A stretch of 64,000 nucleotides of DNA from Escallonia rubra. Taxonomy: Eukaryota; Streptophyta; Magnoliopsida; Escalloniales; Escalloniaceae. Of this stretch, positions 37,059-50,393 are shown piece after piece. The notes beneath the pieces are model-generated. The model searched no databases and had not been told where the DNA came from. It worked only from the letters and a program-made list of their open reading frames with translations. Location of the stretch: positions 225,306-289,305 of the forward strand of contig JAVXUO010000938.1 of assembly GCA_033065855.1 (NCBI GenBank), written 5' to 3'. The position numbers and the translations under genes are program-made. Every line of letters begins with the position of its first letter. Positions within the stretch are counted from its first letter, which is position 1.

Positions 37059-38428
37059 TAGAGATGTCAAAACGGGCCGAGCGGCTCGCGGCCCAGCCCG
37101 ACCCGGCCCGAAAAAAGCCCGGGCTGGCCCGGCCCTAGTATGAACAGTGCAGGCCCAAATTTTTAGGGCCTTGGGCCTGGGCTTGGACCAGGCCAAGGTT
37201 TCAGGGAAAATGGCCCGGGCCAGGCCCGGCCCAAAATTGGGCCCAATTTTGGCCCAAAATTTGGCCCCCTGTAGGCCTGTTTGCTGTTTCATTTCTCTTC
37301 TATGTTTCTTGTTTTCTGTTGGTTCTTCTTTCTTTCCCAAAAGGGAAAGGTTTCCCCCTTCTTTTTTTTCCTTCATTATTTTCCACCAAATGCATCCATT
37401 ATCCACATATCCCATATTTTAACATTTAACTAACTTAGTCATTGTAACAAGGAGGAGGTGGCAAGACTATAAAGCATGGTTTTTTTAAATTATTTTTTAT
37501 AAAATTACACAAATGTCCCTAAACTTTACGTATTTATAAAAGCACCCCAAACTTTGAGAGTCATGGTGATATTATTGAGAAACGTCTCTATAAGAATATT
37601 GTTGCTCCGCACTTCGGATAATTAGCAATCATTTTTCAGTAGACTTTCGAACAAAGAAACGTAATCTTGGGACATATTTTGAGATCGAGATTTGTGTACT
37701 ATTCGAATTATACTTACAAGATTTTCTTTGATTGCACGATTTTGACAAATCTCATATTCACGTCTCTTACTAAAACAACAACAATTGGCACACAAAAAGA
37801 AAACATTTTTTTGCTTCTCGCTTTTGCTCTAGTTCTTTTTTAGTATTGAGGAATGATAATGGTAAAATATAAGAGCGCATCAACAATAAAGTTTTTCGAG
37901 CCTCAACCCATTATTAAAAGTAAAAGTAGCCTACAACAGTTTGCTCTATATAACGATCATTGTCGCTAAATGTTATTAGTGTCATTTTGCATGCATTCTT
38001 TTAACAATTGTTTTAGCATTACAATCGTTTTGCATACGTTCTTTTAAGAATTATTTTAGCGTTACAAAATAAAAGTTACTAGACATATTTAAAAGGAAAT
38101 ACTCATGTAGTAACCAATTCTTTTTTCCCAATTCAAGATAAATTCATGAGGAAGTGGTATCTCTAATAAAACAACATTATGAGTAAAGAGGGATAATTAT
38201 AGTCAATTAAAGAAAGAAATTACACCAAAAAAAAATAATAAATTTTGGGCTAGGGCCTGGCTCAAGCCCGGCCCTAAATATTGGGCCTAGGGCCAGGGCT
38301 TGGATTGGGCCCATATATCTAGATTTTAGGCCCGGGCCGTTTTTCAGACATCAGACCAGGCCCGTTTTCGTTGGAGGCCCGTTGGGCTTGGGCTGGGTCG
38401 GCCCAAGCCCGGCCCATTGACATCTCTA
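37059..38428. mobile_element. Non-autonomous hAT element, deletion derivative of hAT-1 (hAT-3)
   Basis: The ends are TAGAGATGTCAAAACGGGCC (left) and TAGAGATGTCAATGGGCCGG (right, read inward), with GGCCCGG subterminal motifs. The block 37918-38230 is almost identical to 32277-32590 near the right end of hAT-1 (AAAGTAGCCTACAACAGTTT onward), so the two share one 3' part. The transposase region is gone. The flanks (CTCTACAATT and CTCTACAT) are only an imperfect target duplication, which suggests an older insertion. Confidence 0.82.
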
Positions 38429-39761
38429 CTCTACATGATAAGAATTGATCATTTGAAACTCAGTCCAATTGCGACTCTAGAAATTTAAGCGCTAAAATCG
38501 GTATAAATAGCACAACAAAAAATATATGAGGAAAATAAAAAATATCACACAAAAAAGTATGGACATAGATAACATATTTCAAACTTTTCCCTACACTTAC
38601 ATAGAAGACGGCGAAAATATTGTACTATAAAGTGAAGAAGTTACTAAGGAATTTTCACTAAGTCCCTCGTATTTACCTCACTATTTTTGTCTCGATCAAT
38701 AAAATTCTCTATGATTTTTCTGTTAGAATTATTTCATTCATCTTGACCTCATAATCAAGATCATTAAAATCTTACAATAGTATAAACATAAGAACAATAG
38801 GGTTATGAACTCACTGGAATCGAAGGAAACCATAAATTATCGAGAGCTTTATTTCGATGATGAAAGAACGCCAAGATGCAGAAGCGAACGATATCCCCTT
38901 TGGTATTGATATTCACTACTCCTCTATTCTTGATGATGAAATAGAGTGATGTATTTTTTTCTTTAGTCTAGAAAGCAAAAGAGTAACCAAACATTATGAT
39001 ACCCTAACCTTCAAGAAAAGAGATATTTATATAGAAAGAGTAGTGAGATCAACCCTAAAACCTGCCAAATTTTAACCGTCCATTAAAGTTAAGAGATTAT
39101 GGTCTATAAGTCTTTTATACATTATAAATCATTAGTGTATTGGATGCTAAATTAAATAGGCCCATAATGTTATTTAACCAATATAAATAATTAATGTTCA
39201 AGTCAAATAAATAGTCAACATTAGTATGACCCATTAGACCACTTAATTGGATTGGACCGACCAATTCCAACATTTTCTCACTCGCTATTACTATTTACGA
39301 ATCACATACACTTAAGCATTTAAGTTATAATCGAAAGTGTCAAATGGCTTGCACTCTCTCTAGCGGTACTCACGGTGTATCTCTGACTCAAAGGCCAAAA
39401 GGCTTGGACGTTGGTGTTCACTCTGCAGAATCCCTCAGCATTTGCTTCTTTATACAGGAGTGGGTGAAGAATTGAGTGAAACCACATCATGTGAAATCTC
39501 AAGCCCTTATAGAAATTGTACGCCGCAAGTTAACAAACTTTAAGCATAATGAAGCATTCATTGCTCTCTTGTAGGCACCTCCAACATATCTCCTGAAACC
39601 AAGGCATGTGTGTCCAATTGTATGTGCAAGAAATCACACTCCAAGCTTGGCCAAATATAGCTTCACCCGCATGTGTAGAAGTTTCATACAATTTTGGACG
39701 GCGACAACTAAACACCATGTATCTAGTTATCAACTAAATTGCAAACTACTCGAGAGCACCA
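38429..39761. other. Spacer, no gene seen
   Basis: AT-rich sequence with short open frames only. Nothing recognisable. Confidence 0.5.
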
Positions 39762-39768
39762 ACTAAAC

Positions 39769-40555
39769 CATACTTATGAATATCGTACTGGAGTGCGTAT
39801 CTTTTTTTTTTCCCCATAAAATAGTACGTAAAGATATCGGTATCGTTTCGGTACCGATACCGGTACCGTCTCAAAGTTTTTATCAATAATATACATTTGT
39901 AATATTTTTTCATTGGCTAACTAACAAAATATAATATATTTTTTACTAACAGCTCTTCTAGAATAAACTGTTTGTCCTACAGAGCTTGAATTACGTAAAT
40001 TTTTGAATAAACTAAATAGCTTATTCAATTGAATTACCTCATCTAGGATTATCCCTCCATTTTCAACGATTTCATTCATAAATTCTTATGTAAGAATAAA
40101 ATTTTTGTTCAATAATAACGTCTTCAGGTTAAAGAATAAGTTATTTGTGTGTGTGTGCGCGTATGTGTCTGCTCGCGTGCATGTGTGTAAAGTAGTGCAT
40201 CATATAAATGAAAGAATATGATCATAGTTTTCAAGTATAAAGTAAATCAAAACTAAGTGAATATTATGAGCAAGCACCTCCAGAGGCTTTGATTGATATA
40301 AAGAAATTTATAGTACTTTTTCTATTTAATCTTTATATAGTCAATTTACAAAATTTCTAACAAAATTTGTTACTTTTACATCCTTTAAGGAATCAGTACA
40401 AAATATAATATCTTTGCTAGTACGTAATTATCGATGATATCGGCCGGTACAACCAGTACATAACGGTCTTTTGACCAGTATAAAATATAAGGGGTACCGT
40501 ACCAATAGAAGGCAAAAATGGTACATGTTGGCCGGTACGATATTTATAACTATTG
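39769..40555. mobile_element. Small hAT-like element with GGTACCG motifs
   Basis: The ends are CATACTTATGAATATCGTAC (left) and CAATAGTTATAAATATCGTA (right, read inward), imperfect inverted repeats starting with CA. ACTAAAC occurs directly at 39762-39768 and 40556-40562, a possible 7-8 bp target duplication. Both ends are rich in GGTACCG/CGGTAC motifs, the kind of subterminal repeat seen in hAT elements. No coding capacity remains. Confidence 0.55.
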
Positions 40556-40562
40556 ACTAAAC

Positions 40563-43322
40563 ACTCGCTCTATAGCACAACATAGCTAACCCTTACCGAC
40601 ACCAAAACCTTAAAGCACTCACTCATTGCCGAGTGAACAATCACTTCGTTTAATTTGGGGGAGAGGAAAACCCAAATAAGGAAGAAATGGAAAAGCAGGG
40701 GAGATGACCAAAAACTAGACAAAAACAATGGCACTTTCTTTGAATTTGGGATTGTAAAACTAGGAATTACCAAGCGAATCCACATATTTTGGTTATTTGG
40801 TGAGCTGTAATTGATTGATCTCAAAGATAACGTACCAGGTTGTCCACCAAAAAATAATTCATGCCAAAAACCACATGTTTATGAATCTTTGCAGATTAAA
40901 ATCTTTCCCGCGAGCGTAAGCTTATAGATCAAAGTTTAATTTTCTCAATATCTTTGTATATTTAAAATCTTTATATCACATATAGTAACACATATCTACC
41001 CGTATTTTCAAACCGTTCACATATGTACTTTTCAATGAAAGGAATTGAGATCTTTGTTTCCTTTTGCTGCACCTTTGCATTCTTTTACATCTTTGTTATC
41101 CCCACGTAACCTCGTTTCCAAAATCGTGAGACTTGCTCGTTATTATCTATTTTTCAAGGGCTTAAATCCATTTCATGGCTAGGTTGGTCATGAGGGTACT
41201 TCAATCACCTCAAAGAGATGGATGTTAAGCTAATTTGTGTTTGAAAGTACCCCTTAAATGTCTATTTCACTTGACAATAATGGAAGATCAATCATAGTAT
41301 ACAATGTGCACGAAACCTAGTAAAGTAAAGGTGATAGGACATTTAATATGTTGGGTTGTTCCACCATAAGCATCTCATCCCCAATTTGGTGACAAAGAGT
41401 GCCAAGAGAAAGAACAAATCACACAAGTTTGAAAGTTCATTTGGACCGCTGTTGGTCTTGCGATTGCAATTTCTACGGCTAATGATAATATTCAGTATGA
41501 TTCGCGTGCTATTAAAATTTAAAGGTGATGGATCTAGGTTATGGCTGTGTAGTTCTTAATAATTTTGGTTTGTAATTTACTTGTTGTATTTCTCGTCTTC
41601 GATTGGGGTGTAATTTTTGTTATGCTCGATTGTACGTCTGTATTAATAATTTATTATTGCAATTCCCTTGGGCAAACCAAAACTAAAAAAGAAAGAAAGA
41701 AGGTTCTATTGGACACTTTCTCATGGAAGTAGACACTACTATATTTTTTTTCCCCTCCATGTGCTTGGCACTTTGAAGATGATAAAAATTCTATTCTTAT
41801 TTTCACATCTCTCATATACTTCCAAAGAGGAAAATCCCAAGCAAGGTAAGAAAAAGCTTTTCAATAAGAGATTTCTTTTGAGCATAAAAAGTACGATACA
41901 ATAAGGTCTCATATTATTTGACAGCGTTGTTGTTCCATCTTTAGTATATAATAATAATAGCGAAAAGGGAAATATCGCCATGCACGCCAGGCCCTTATGA
42001 TATTCGTAAACCACGAGCCACCTTTGCTCTTAGTATCGCAAGGTTTCCTACATTGGCTACGTGTAAGCAAAAAATTAGTCTTAGAAAAATTCTTGTCAAA
42101 AAGCTTAGCAAAAACCTACTTGTGAGTTGTCAGGACACTAACAAAGCTCGGAGAAAGCACAAGATCAAGCAGGTAAGATGTATCGAGAAAAGTTGCGAGA
42201 TTTCGTTATTACATGGTGTAGAACCAAATCAGTTAGGACAGTTAAATGGCGGGTGACCGTTGCGAAGAAAATTAAAGAAAGCATAAACTAATTATACAAT
42301 ATAGCAACTTTTGTAAGTGACAAAGATCATTAATTCCAGAACATACAACATTTTTTTTACGCTTATATTTATCTTGACTTGACATTTGTCTAGCAATATG
42401 ATACTTTTTTTTTTCTTTCTATAAGCATGCAATATGATACATTGGTTAGTCAAGGAAGACAACCAAGATTTACCTCTTGGTCTACGAAATCCTTTACTGA
42501 TCCGTCGCAGTCACGTGACTCACGTCATTCTTTCACCCTTCACCTACCGACAACATTTTGAACCCAAAAGAGGGTGCTCAATCTTGAATGGACTTGCACT
42601 CTTTTTTTACTCATTTTACATTATTTGATTCCTATAAATTTTTGTGTCACTTTCTTTTTTCCCAATTATTTAGCAATGAAAGAGCGTGAATTTTGTTTTA
42701 AATACAAATTTGACTTTAGCCTAGTCAAAACGTTAATTATGTTATTACGATATAGTTTTAGTGTTCCCAATATCACATTAAATTCAAAATAAATAAAACC
42801 TTGAAAGTTAAAAAGGACAAAATTTTCAAACACAGAACATTGTTTCCGACTCACTCCCGCATACGAATACTTTTGCTAAAAGTGTTTTGTCGTCGTTGTT
42901 AAAAATTATAGTGCCGATATTTCTTTATCAAGTACTACATTTTAGATAGAAAATCACATGCTAGCGACTCGAGTAACTCAAGACGTCACCGAGATCCCAA
43001 ATTCCTGTACCGGGCCCAAGCACAAGATAAAATATGACTCATAAATCGACACGTGGATCAATGAACCAATCGTAAGAGCGCGTGTATGTCAGTCTCTTGG
43101 CTCCTAAAATCCTTTTACATTTGCAGTTCCGCGTACCTGGTTCGAAAAATTCCGACTGTAGCAGCCACAATTAAACCCCTCTTGCGAGGATCACATCCCC
43201 AAAATGCCCCTCAATGCCCACTAAATTCACAATCTCCACCTCTCCTTGTTGTGCATAAATAAGCCTGCTCGGCGTTCTCTTTTCGCTCTACTCTTTCTAG
43301 GGGTTTTCGTTACCTGAGGAGG
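40563..43322. other. Spacer upstream of the MTP gene
   Basis: No gene is recognisable to about 43.0 kb, only short AT-rich frames. The last 150-200 bp should be the promoter and leader of the cation transporter; CATAAATAAG at about 43253 is a possible TATA box about 70 bp before the start codon. Confidence 0.45.
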
Positions 43323-46300
43323 ATGTTGGAACCGGTGACTCTCGACGGAGGCGATCGCGACGGCTCCGAGGAGCGCCTCCTCCTGGCGGGGACCGCCGCT
43401 TGCGACGGCTCGTGGCGGCTGAACTTCGACGGCTTCCAGTTGTCGACGGAGCACAAGGAGAAGCCGCCGCGTGGCCTCCATGACTGCCTCGGGGTTTTAG
43501 GTAACTTGAGGCGCTCTTCTCTGTGGTCATGGCTTCATGCCTCTAGCTATACGGTGGTTGTTTAATTTGTTTAGGCTTTTGTTGAACTTTATCTGTAGTT
43601 AGTGGCTGTTATGGTAACAGTGAGGCTGTTTGTGGAGTGAGTTTGTGTTTGAAATGTTGTTTCAATTGCAAATAAATTGCTAATCAAACACGGATCAAAA
43701 AGAAATTGAAAAAAGTCTGCCAGTATGGAAGAGTCACCTGTCTGTTTGGATTCAGTTCATGAATAGAACTAGGTTTGATGGGTTGGGTTACATCTATACA
43801 TAAACGGGCTACATGGAATCTGACTTGGATGTATAACTGGAAATACAAAGATATTGCGAATTACTATGATTTGAACCGAGCACACGTCGAGTACATAAAG
43901 CCTAACGAGATTTACACTGACACTGCTGATCAGGATTGTGCTCACACAACACGAGAATTTTTTTTAAGTGGCTCCTAACCGGATGGCTAGGAATTTAGGA
44001 TTATTCTGGATAAAAATTAAGGACAAGAGGTGGCTAATTTTTCATATTTTGGCTGGGATAAGCTTGTATGTGGTTTTATCTTAATGCACCACTCATTTTT
44101 ATGTGATCAGGGCCAGAAGATACCGTGGCCGAGTATTATCAGCAGCAGGTTGAAATGCTGGAGGGCTTTAATGAAATGGATGCCTTAGCAGATCGTGGTT
44201 TTATACCTGGCATGTCAAAGGTATTTCTGTTTTTGTGGAATAGATCTTCAGCTTATGGAAGATAATGAGGAAATAGAAGAGGCCTTGGAGTAAGATTTTT
44301 GATCCTTTTCGATGCAGGAAGAGAGGGAAAGTTTGGCTAGAAGTGAAACAACTGCAATTAGAATATCAAATGTTGCAAACATGTTTCTTTTTGCTGCCAA
44401 AGTATATGCTTCCATCAGGAGTGGTTCATTGGCCATCATTGCATCTACACTGGACTCGCTTCTCGATCTTCTGTCAGGCTTTATCTTGTGGTTTACAGCA
44501 TTCTCCATGCAGTCAAGAAACCCCTACCAATATCCCATCGGAAAGAAACGTATGCAGCCCTTGGTAAGTTTCTGCTCACCTGTGTCTTAAGTGCACGTGT
44601 TTTATTGCTTACATGATTAGCTATGGTTGCAACTTGATGCTTTAATAAAAGTATAGAGGAATGCACTTCAGTTGAAGCCTACTTAGCATCTCATAGAGTC
44701 TCGTTATCTTTTTCTAGTGAGCCCTCTGTTTGTGGAAAGGCCGTGTATACTTATCAACTGCTTGCTTCCAACATTGAACCTAAGGATCAATTGTAAGGAA
44801 ATGTCTATACCTTCACTTAGTCCTAAAGCTGCATAGTCAACTAAGCAAGGATAGTTAAAGCCATATTGCGAAAAATTGTCCAAGTTTTGAATCTTATCAT
44901 GGTTTTCTAGTCATTGCCAGGAAAGAACTTTTTGAAAGAAAGCAGGTGCTGATTCTAGAACTGATGTTATTGCATTTTTTATACCCAATGCTAGCAAACC
45001 ACTCATTGTGACCACAATAATGCAATGGATGGGATCAAGAATGATACACCAATGAGTTATGCTACGTATTTCTCGTTCTTGCCTTGTAATTGACTTTTAG
45101 TTTCTTTTGGAAAGGTAACTATCTGATCAAACCTTTTCCCTCCTGGTGGTTCACTTCAACCATTGATTATTGTCTTTGTACTTTGCTGTCAATCACATGG
45201 TTGGGAGCATTGACGAAGACAGGATTTTTTTATATGGGGGCGACCATGGTGGTGATGATTTTCACTCCCTTATGCTTTTTCATTCTTTTTGTCCCTTTAC
45301 TTGCATTTTTAGCGATAGTTGTTATCTTTTTAGCGACAAATAAAGCTTTGTAAAAGCAAATAAGGGGCGAAATTGACCTCTGAATATACTTATCCGTCAA
45401 GATAGTTAGGAGGGCCTTTATCCAAATATAAACCTAACAGGCTAACACCAACGGTACAATAGATAAAACATGTGGTAGAATACAGGACTCGAAGAATTTA
45501 GAATTTTTGGGAGGACCACGGCCAACCTTTGTCCCAAGGTAGCTCCATCCCTAGTTGTGAGGCCTTACGCCTTTGGCTCTTTTCCTTGTATATTTTGGTC
45601 AACTTCATAGGAACTGCTTATCGCAAGTTGTTTAAACCTGTTTGCATGCCAAGCCTCCACAGTATCATAAGTGGCTGTTGCTAGTTCTGTAGCTTGGCTA
45701 GTTACTTGTCTGGCATCATAGTGTGAGGCTGACTGCAATTTGATGTGTATACATGTTGCTATGTTTAGATGTAAAAGGAAGCTCATGCATGTCTAAGGTG
45801 TGTGTGATAGCATAAACTGCCACGAACAGTATACTAGTTATTTGGTGACATTTTATTTGGAGGTCTAGCTTTACATAGCACTGATAAAACTCAACTGCGC
45901 CTATAATTTTTTTTTAAACTTGTACTGCGCACCTATTGAAAGTCTTGGAATCTCTTACGCCTTTAGCTGGGAGGCAATTTTCCTCGTTTGCTTAAAGGGA
46001 ACCATTCTATAGACCCAACTTAATCATCCAATATGCTTCCAACTTATTAATTCTGAAACCATCCAAGAATCCTTTCTGAAGGCTGTACAACCCAACTCCG
46101 AGGGAGCCTTTCCAGTTGCCTAGTCAAGTTTGACGCTTCCATAAACATCTGTGCTGTGCCCAAGAGACTTATAAAAGAAAAAAAAAACAGTTTTTCCCAC
46201 AAAATGCGATTGAAATGGTCTGAGTTTGGTAGATTCCTAGTTGATGATGGATTTCTTTTTCTGATCTTCTCTGGCTATTTCTCCATTGGTTTTTTGCCCG

Positions 46301-47665
46301 AGCTAGTCGAATGCTATGTTAGATATCTGTCACGTCTACTCTCTTGAGGTTCATTGTAATTTATGTAATTGGCTGCCTCTCTTTAAATTCACAGTTCGTA
46401 CTGCATCGATTTGATTTGCGTGTATATATGTGCTGCAATATGAAATGTCAAGTCCATGGAACGAGATAAAGGTATGCCTGTTACCAGTGCTTAAAGTATA
46501 CACTGCGAAATGATTGTGCAGGGAATACTCGTTTTTGCCTCTGTCATGGCGACTCTGGGACTGCAGATCATCTTGGAGTCTATGCGCACATTAATATCTG
46601 ATGTAAGTAAACAGTTTATTATAGGATTGACTCTCTGGATTCATTTCCATGGAGAAAGTTCATGGTTTTATGCTTGGGTTCTGTTAATAGCAGTTCTCAT
46701 ATCATACTTTTTGAAAATGTCATTTTTATGGTAGTCTTGACATCAGCTATTTCCAGGGTGATGCGTTCAGCCTGACCAAGGAACAAGAGCAATGGGTTGT
46801 AGGCATTATGCTTTCTGTAACGGTGGTAAAACTCCTGCTGTGTGTTTATTGTCGCTCATTCACCAACGAGATTGTCAAAGCGTATGCCCAGGATCACTTT
46901 TTTGATGTTATCACCAACATCATTGGACTTATTGCTGCACTACTTGCCAATTATTTTAAGGAATGGATGGATCCTGTTGGAGCAATCATTGTAAGTGCAA
47001 AGCATCTCTCTCCCTCTCTGTGTGTGAGTGCGCAAAGGAGGCCTGTGTGTGGTGGCAAGAACCCCCTAAACCCACCCACCAGCCTCCCCCCCCCCTCCCT
47101 GGTTCTCTTAACATTTTTTTCTCAATAAGATCCTGGGTACAGTCTAGAGTTTTATTTCACGCGTAAAACTGCTATGATTGGATAGTTCAGGAGAGGAAAA
47201 CTATGAGATTTTACCTTACATTTGTACGGCTGTGGTTGCAGAAAACAGCTGCTTTTTTCTCATTCTAATCTCTTGAATTTATCTTTACTTAAAATTATGA
47301 CCGTCTATCCATTGCAGCTGGCATTGTACACCATCCGCACTTGGTCACTAACAGTTCTGGAGAACGTGAACTCCCTTGTCGGAAAATCAGCTGCACCAGA
47401 GTATTTGCAGAAGCTGACATACCTCTGTTGGAACCACCACAAGGCCATAAGGCATATAGACACTGTCCGAGCTTACACCTTTGGATCTCACTACTTTGTT
47501 GAAGTGGACATTGTCCTCCCAGCAGACATGCCCTTGCAAGAAGCTCATGACATTGGAGAATCCTTGCAGGAGAAGCTTGAGCTGTTGCCTGAGATAGAGC
47601 GTGCCTTCGTTCACCTTGATTACGAGTACAGTCACAAACCAGAGCATGCACAGGCACATCATTAG
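43323..47665 (+). CDS. MTP9/10: Mn-type cation diffusion facilitator, MTP9/MTP10-like (6 exons)
   Basis: This is a membrane transporter of the Mn-CDF group (Arabidopsis MTP8-MTP11) that exports Mn2+ from the cytosol by proton antiport. Exons: 43323-43500, 44111-44220, 44318-44563, 46522-46602, 46757-46990, 47318-47665. All are GT/AG and in phase, giving 1197 nt or 398 residues, close to Arabidopsis MTP9 (about 402). The group signature is the paired DxxxD motif: DSLLD (Asp142-Asp146) in the second membrane helix and DHFFD (Asp251-Asp255) in the fifth. Zn transporters have HxxxD instead. The cytosolic C-terminal domain has the conserved [19 protein letters not shown] run and ends in a His-containing tail. 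Intron 3 is about 2 kb. I place it in the MTP9/10 subgroup by sequence memory and cannot separate the two. Confidence 0.93.
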
Positions 47666-48668
47666 TCGCAAAACTTGTAAAACTTTCATTTGGCTCTCCG
47701 CTTTGTTGGTCACATTACAAGGTTTTGTTTATACTAACTGGAAGGTAGTTGATGTCATGTGTGATCAGCCGTTGTAGCATAACACCGTATGATATTCATA
47801 TGATCAACAGAGACCAGAAGTCTCTTGGAATCGTATAATGGTGATATTTTAGATGTTAGTAATATGCCTTTCGTTGACAAACAGTTGGCCCGAACATCGC
47901 ATATGCTTAGTTGGTCGCTGCAATGTCCGCAAATGGCGTATAATCGCATCGTGCTAGAACTCCATCGCAGTAAATCAAACATAAGGAAACAAATAAGAAA
48001 AAGGATAGACACCATGATTTTTTGCTTTGTTCCAACTTACTATTTGGTTTATCAAGGTTCTCTCTTCCATGATATCCATATGTATGTCTCGCACCCAGCA
48101 ACCGTTAGGGTCACCAAATTTTGTAAAATGTGCAACGATCCAACTCTGACTCCTCCTTTCGCTCTGCATTGTCACGCTCTCGCTACTCAGGCCTCGCGTC
48201 CTTGCTTTCACTACCTAGGCCTCACACCTGGTAACTTGCAGAAATTCAACCCTCGTTTGGCTACAACAAAACAATCACAGCAGTAGAAGAATAAGCCACG
48301 AAGGCTAGGTACAGTAGAATACCCTTCGTTTATGAACAACGTACAGTTGCAACAACTTCAAGCGCCAAGTTTTGCCTATAACAAATATCTACTGATTGAC
48401 AGTGTCACAAACATCCCCACAAGTGATTACTATTACAGAACTTCAATCCTTGCTAAATCTACAAAGAGATACAGTACAGTCAAGGAGATCGTCAAGAGTA
48501 GCAAAGGCAAAAAAGAGAGAAGAAACAAGGCTAGAACGCCATTGTAAATTCTGGATTAAGAGCATCTAAATATTTGTAAATCCTGCATCATGCTAAAACC
48601 TTGTTAATGACAAAAAAAACTCAGGCTTTATCTTCGATCATAGCAAGGGCTTCTGAATTCTTCATGCT

Positions 48669-50393
48669 TCAATCCACTGCCCAGTAGAATCCTGTAGGAC
48701 CAGCAACAAACAACCTGTGCAGAAATTCTATGGTAAGCTCCAATTAATACAAATCACTGATCCATAGAATCAGGGAAACCTGGACTTAGAAATCTAATAA
48801 CACCTGTACAATCATAAATATATTTCTGTTGTATTAGAAGGAAATCTGAAAGAAAAAATTGGGAATAGCCCCATGTCCATCTTTGGTGGTGAGAGTACAT
48901 CACAACAATTTTCAGCAGAATAAGCATTACTACCAAAAATAACACAACGCGGCCATTTGGAACAAGGGTACTGTATCAGCATATTTCAACAAACAGAAGC
49001 AAAAGAGAGCAAACCACATGACTTAAAGAACAGAGGAGAAAACGCACTTCACCCTTTGTGGTGCAAAGTATTATGTTTAGACGCCTGTGGTTCTTGCACG
49101 TGTAAAAATAAGAGAAAACCATCACAACATAACCGCACTTGGTCTCTGGCAGTCTATCTGAGCTCCATATACATCTTAGAAGATTCAACCTTGTAAGGCG
49201 GAACTTACTTACTTGACTATACTTCTAGTAAGGGGTTCACTTCATCATCTAACATGGTCCTACGGTGGGGAAAGAAGAATGTCCCCAAGTATGCATTCCG
49301 GGCTTGCATGCAAGAAGACCCAAGATACACCAAAAGTGGGGGTGTTTGATCAGTATAACGAGAGTGAACTCTTTGGTATGCAGTAGGAATTAGGTAGCAT
49401 ATGTTTTCTGCATGCTCTTGGTCTGCACAGCTGGGGACTGTCAACTTAAAGAAGGAACCTGGCCAGGAGTGTCGGCATCAACTATCTAGCGAAAGAGAGT
49501 CCTTCAAACCAAAGAAGAAAAGACTAGCCTTCTACCATTGTATCACCATGGTTAGAAAGGAAAAGAAGAATCTTTCAAACTATGCACAAAACAAATGGGA
49601 TACTTGATGGGTGATGCGGTGGACAGGGATGTAAATAGGTAATGCATAAGACAAATGGAACACTTGATGGGGTGATGCGATGGACAGGGATGTAAATAGG
49701 AAATAGATATGATAAGTGGCTACTGTGTTCACTTAATGGGTGCTTGTTGTTTCCATTGTGATTGGTACATAGGTATCTGTTATGCTTTACTAACATCAAA
49801 GTTTTTTTAATAATAGAGAAAGTGACCCTAACATAATTTTGCAAAAACCAGATCTTCCCTCTAATCCCCACATCTTCATCTAAAATGGCCAAAAAATCAG
49901 TGAAATGAAAAGTTTGATTAAACCACACTCCATGCACAATTAGCAGTTGTACCAAGCTGCTGCTTCAACTGGATCCACAAATATACAGATAAAATAAGTA
50001 ATGATGCATAAAATTAAAACCAAATGCTACTCATTAACTGCTTAGTGTAGTATGACCTTTACAGTATCCTTCGACAAACATTTTGCAAATATAGTCAACT
50101 TATTAGGATAGATCTAAGTTATCCCAGAAGACCTAAGAATAACTTAGATCCATGCCAAAAACCCAAAAGGCAAATATTTCAAATCCAACCGTAGAATTAT
50201 CCTTTGACGCAATCAACAAGTTTGAATATCTGGACCAAAAACCCCCTACATCCAAGAAAAACATACTATTTCGATGCAATTTTTTTGCGCTAGAGAAAAT
50301 CTTGAAGCCCCAGAACTCATAATCCTATCACCATCACTGCAATCACATTGCCCTTCCTCTACATACTTTAGGTATTGCTCAATCGGTGAATTT
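48669..50393 (-). other. Possible small multi-exon gene, unrecognised
   Basis: Two minus-strand pieces look like exons. At 50393-50267, after a good acceptor (TTTTAACTACAG), an open frame reads NSPIEQYLKYVEEGQCDCSD and on to a GTATGT donor. At 48714-48669, after TTTCTGCACAG, a frame reads LFVAGPTGFYWAVD and stops at TGA. The phases require at least one more exon of 3n+2 nt between them, which I could not identify. I recognise no family. It could equally be decayed gene sequence. Confidence 0.3.
49590..49705. repeat. 62-bp tandem duplication
   Basis: Two copies of a unit containing ACAAATGG, CACTTGATGG, GGTGATGCG and GGACAGGGATGTAAATAGG lie head to tail with a few differences. Confidence 0.75.

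Noticed and set aside
43775-43978. 67-codon frame in MTP intron 1
   Set aside because: It is inside an intron, has no splice-compatible phase with the MTP exons, and shows no recognisable domain.
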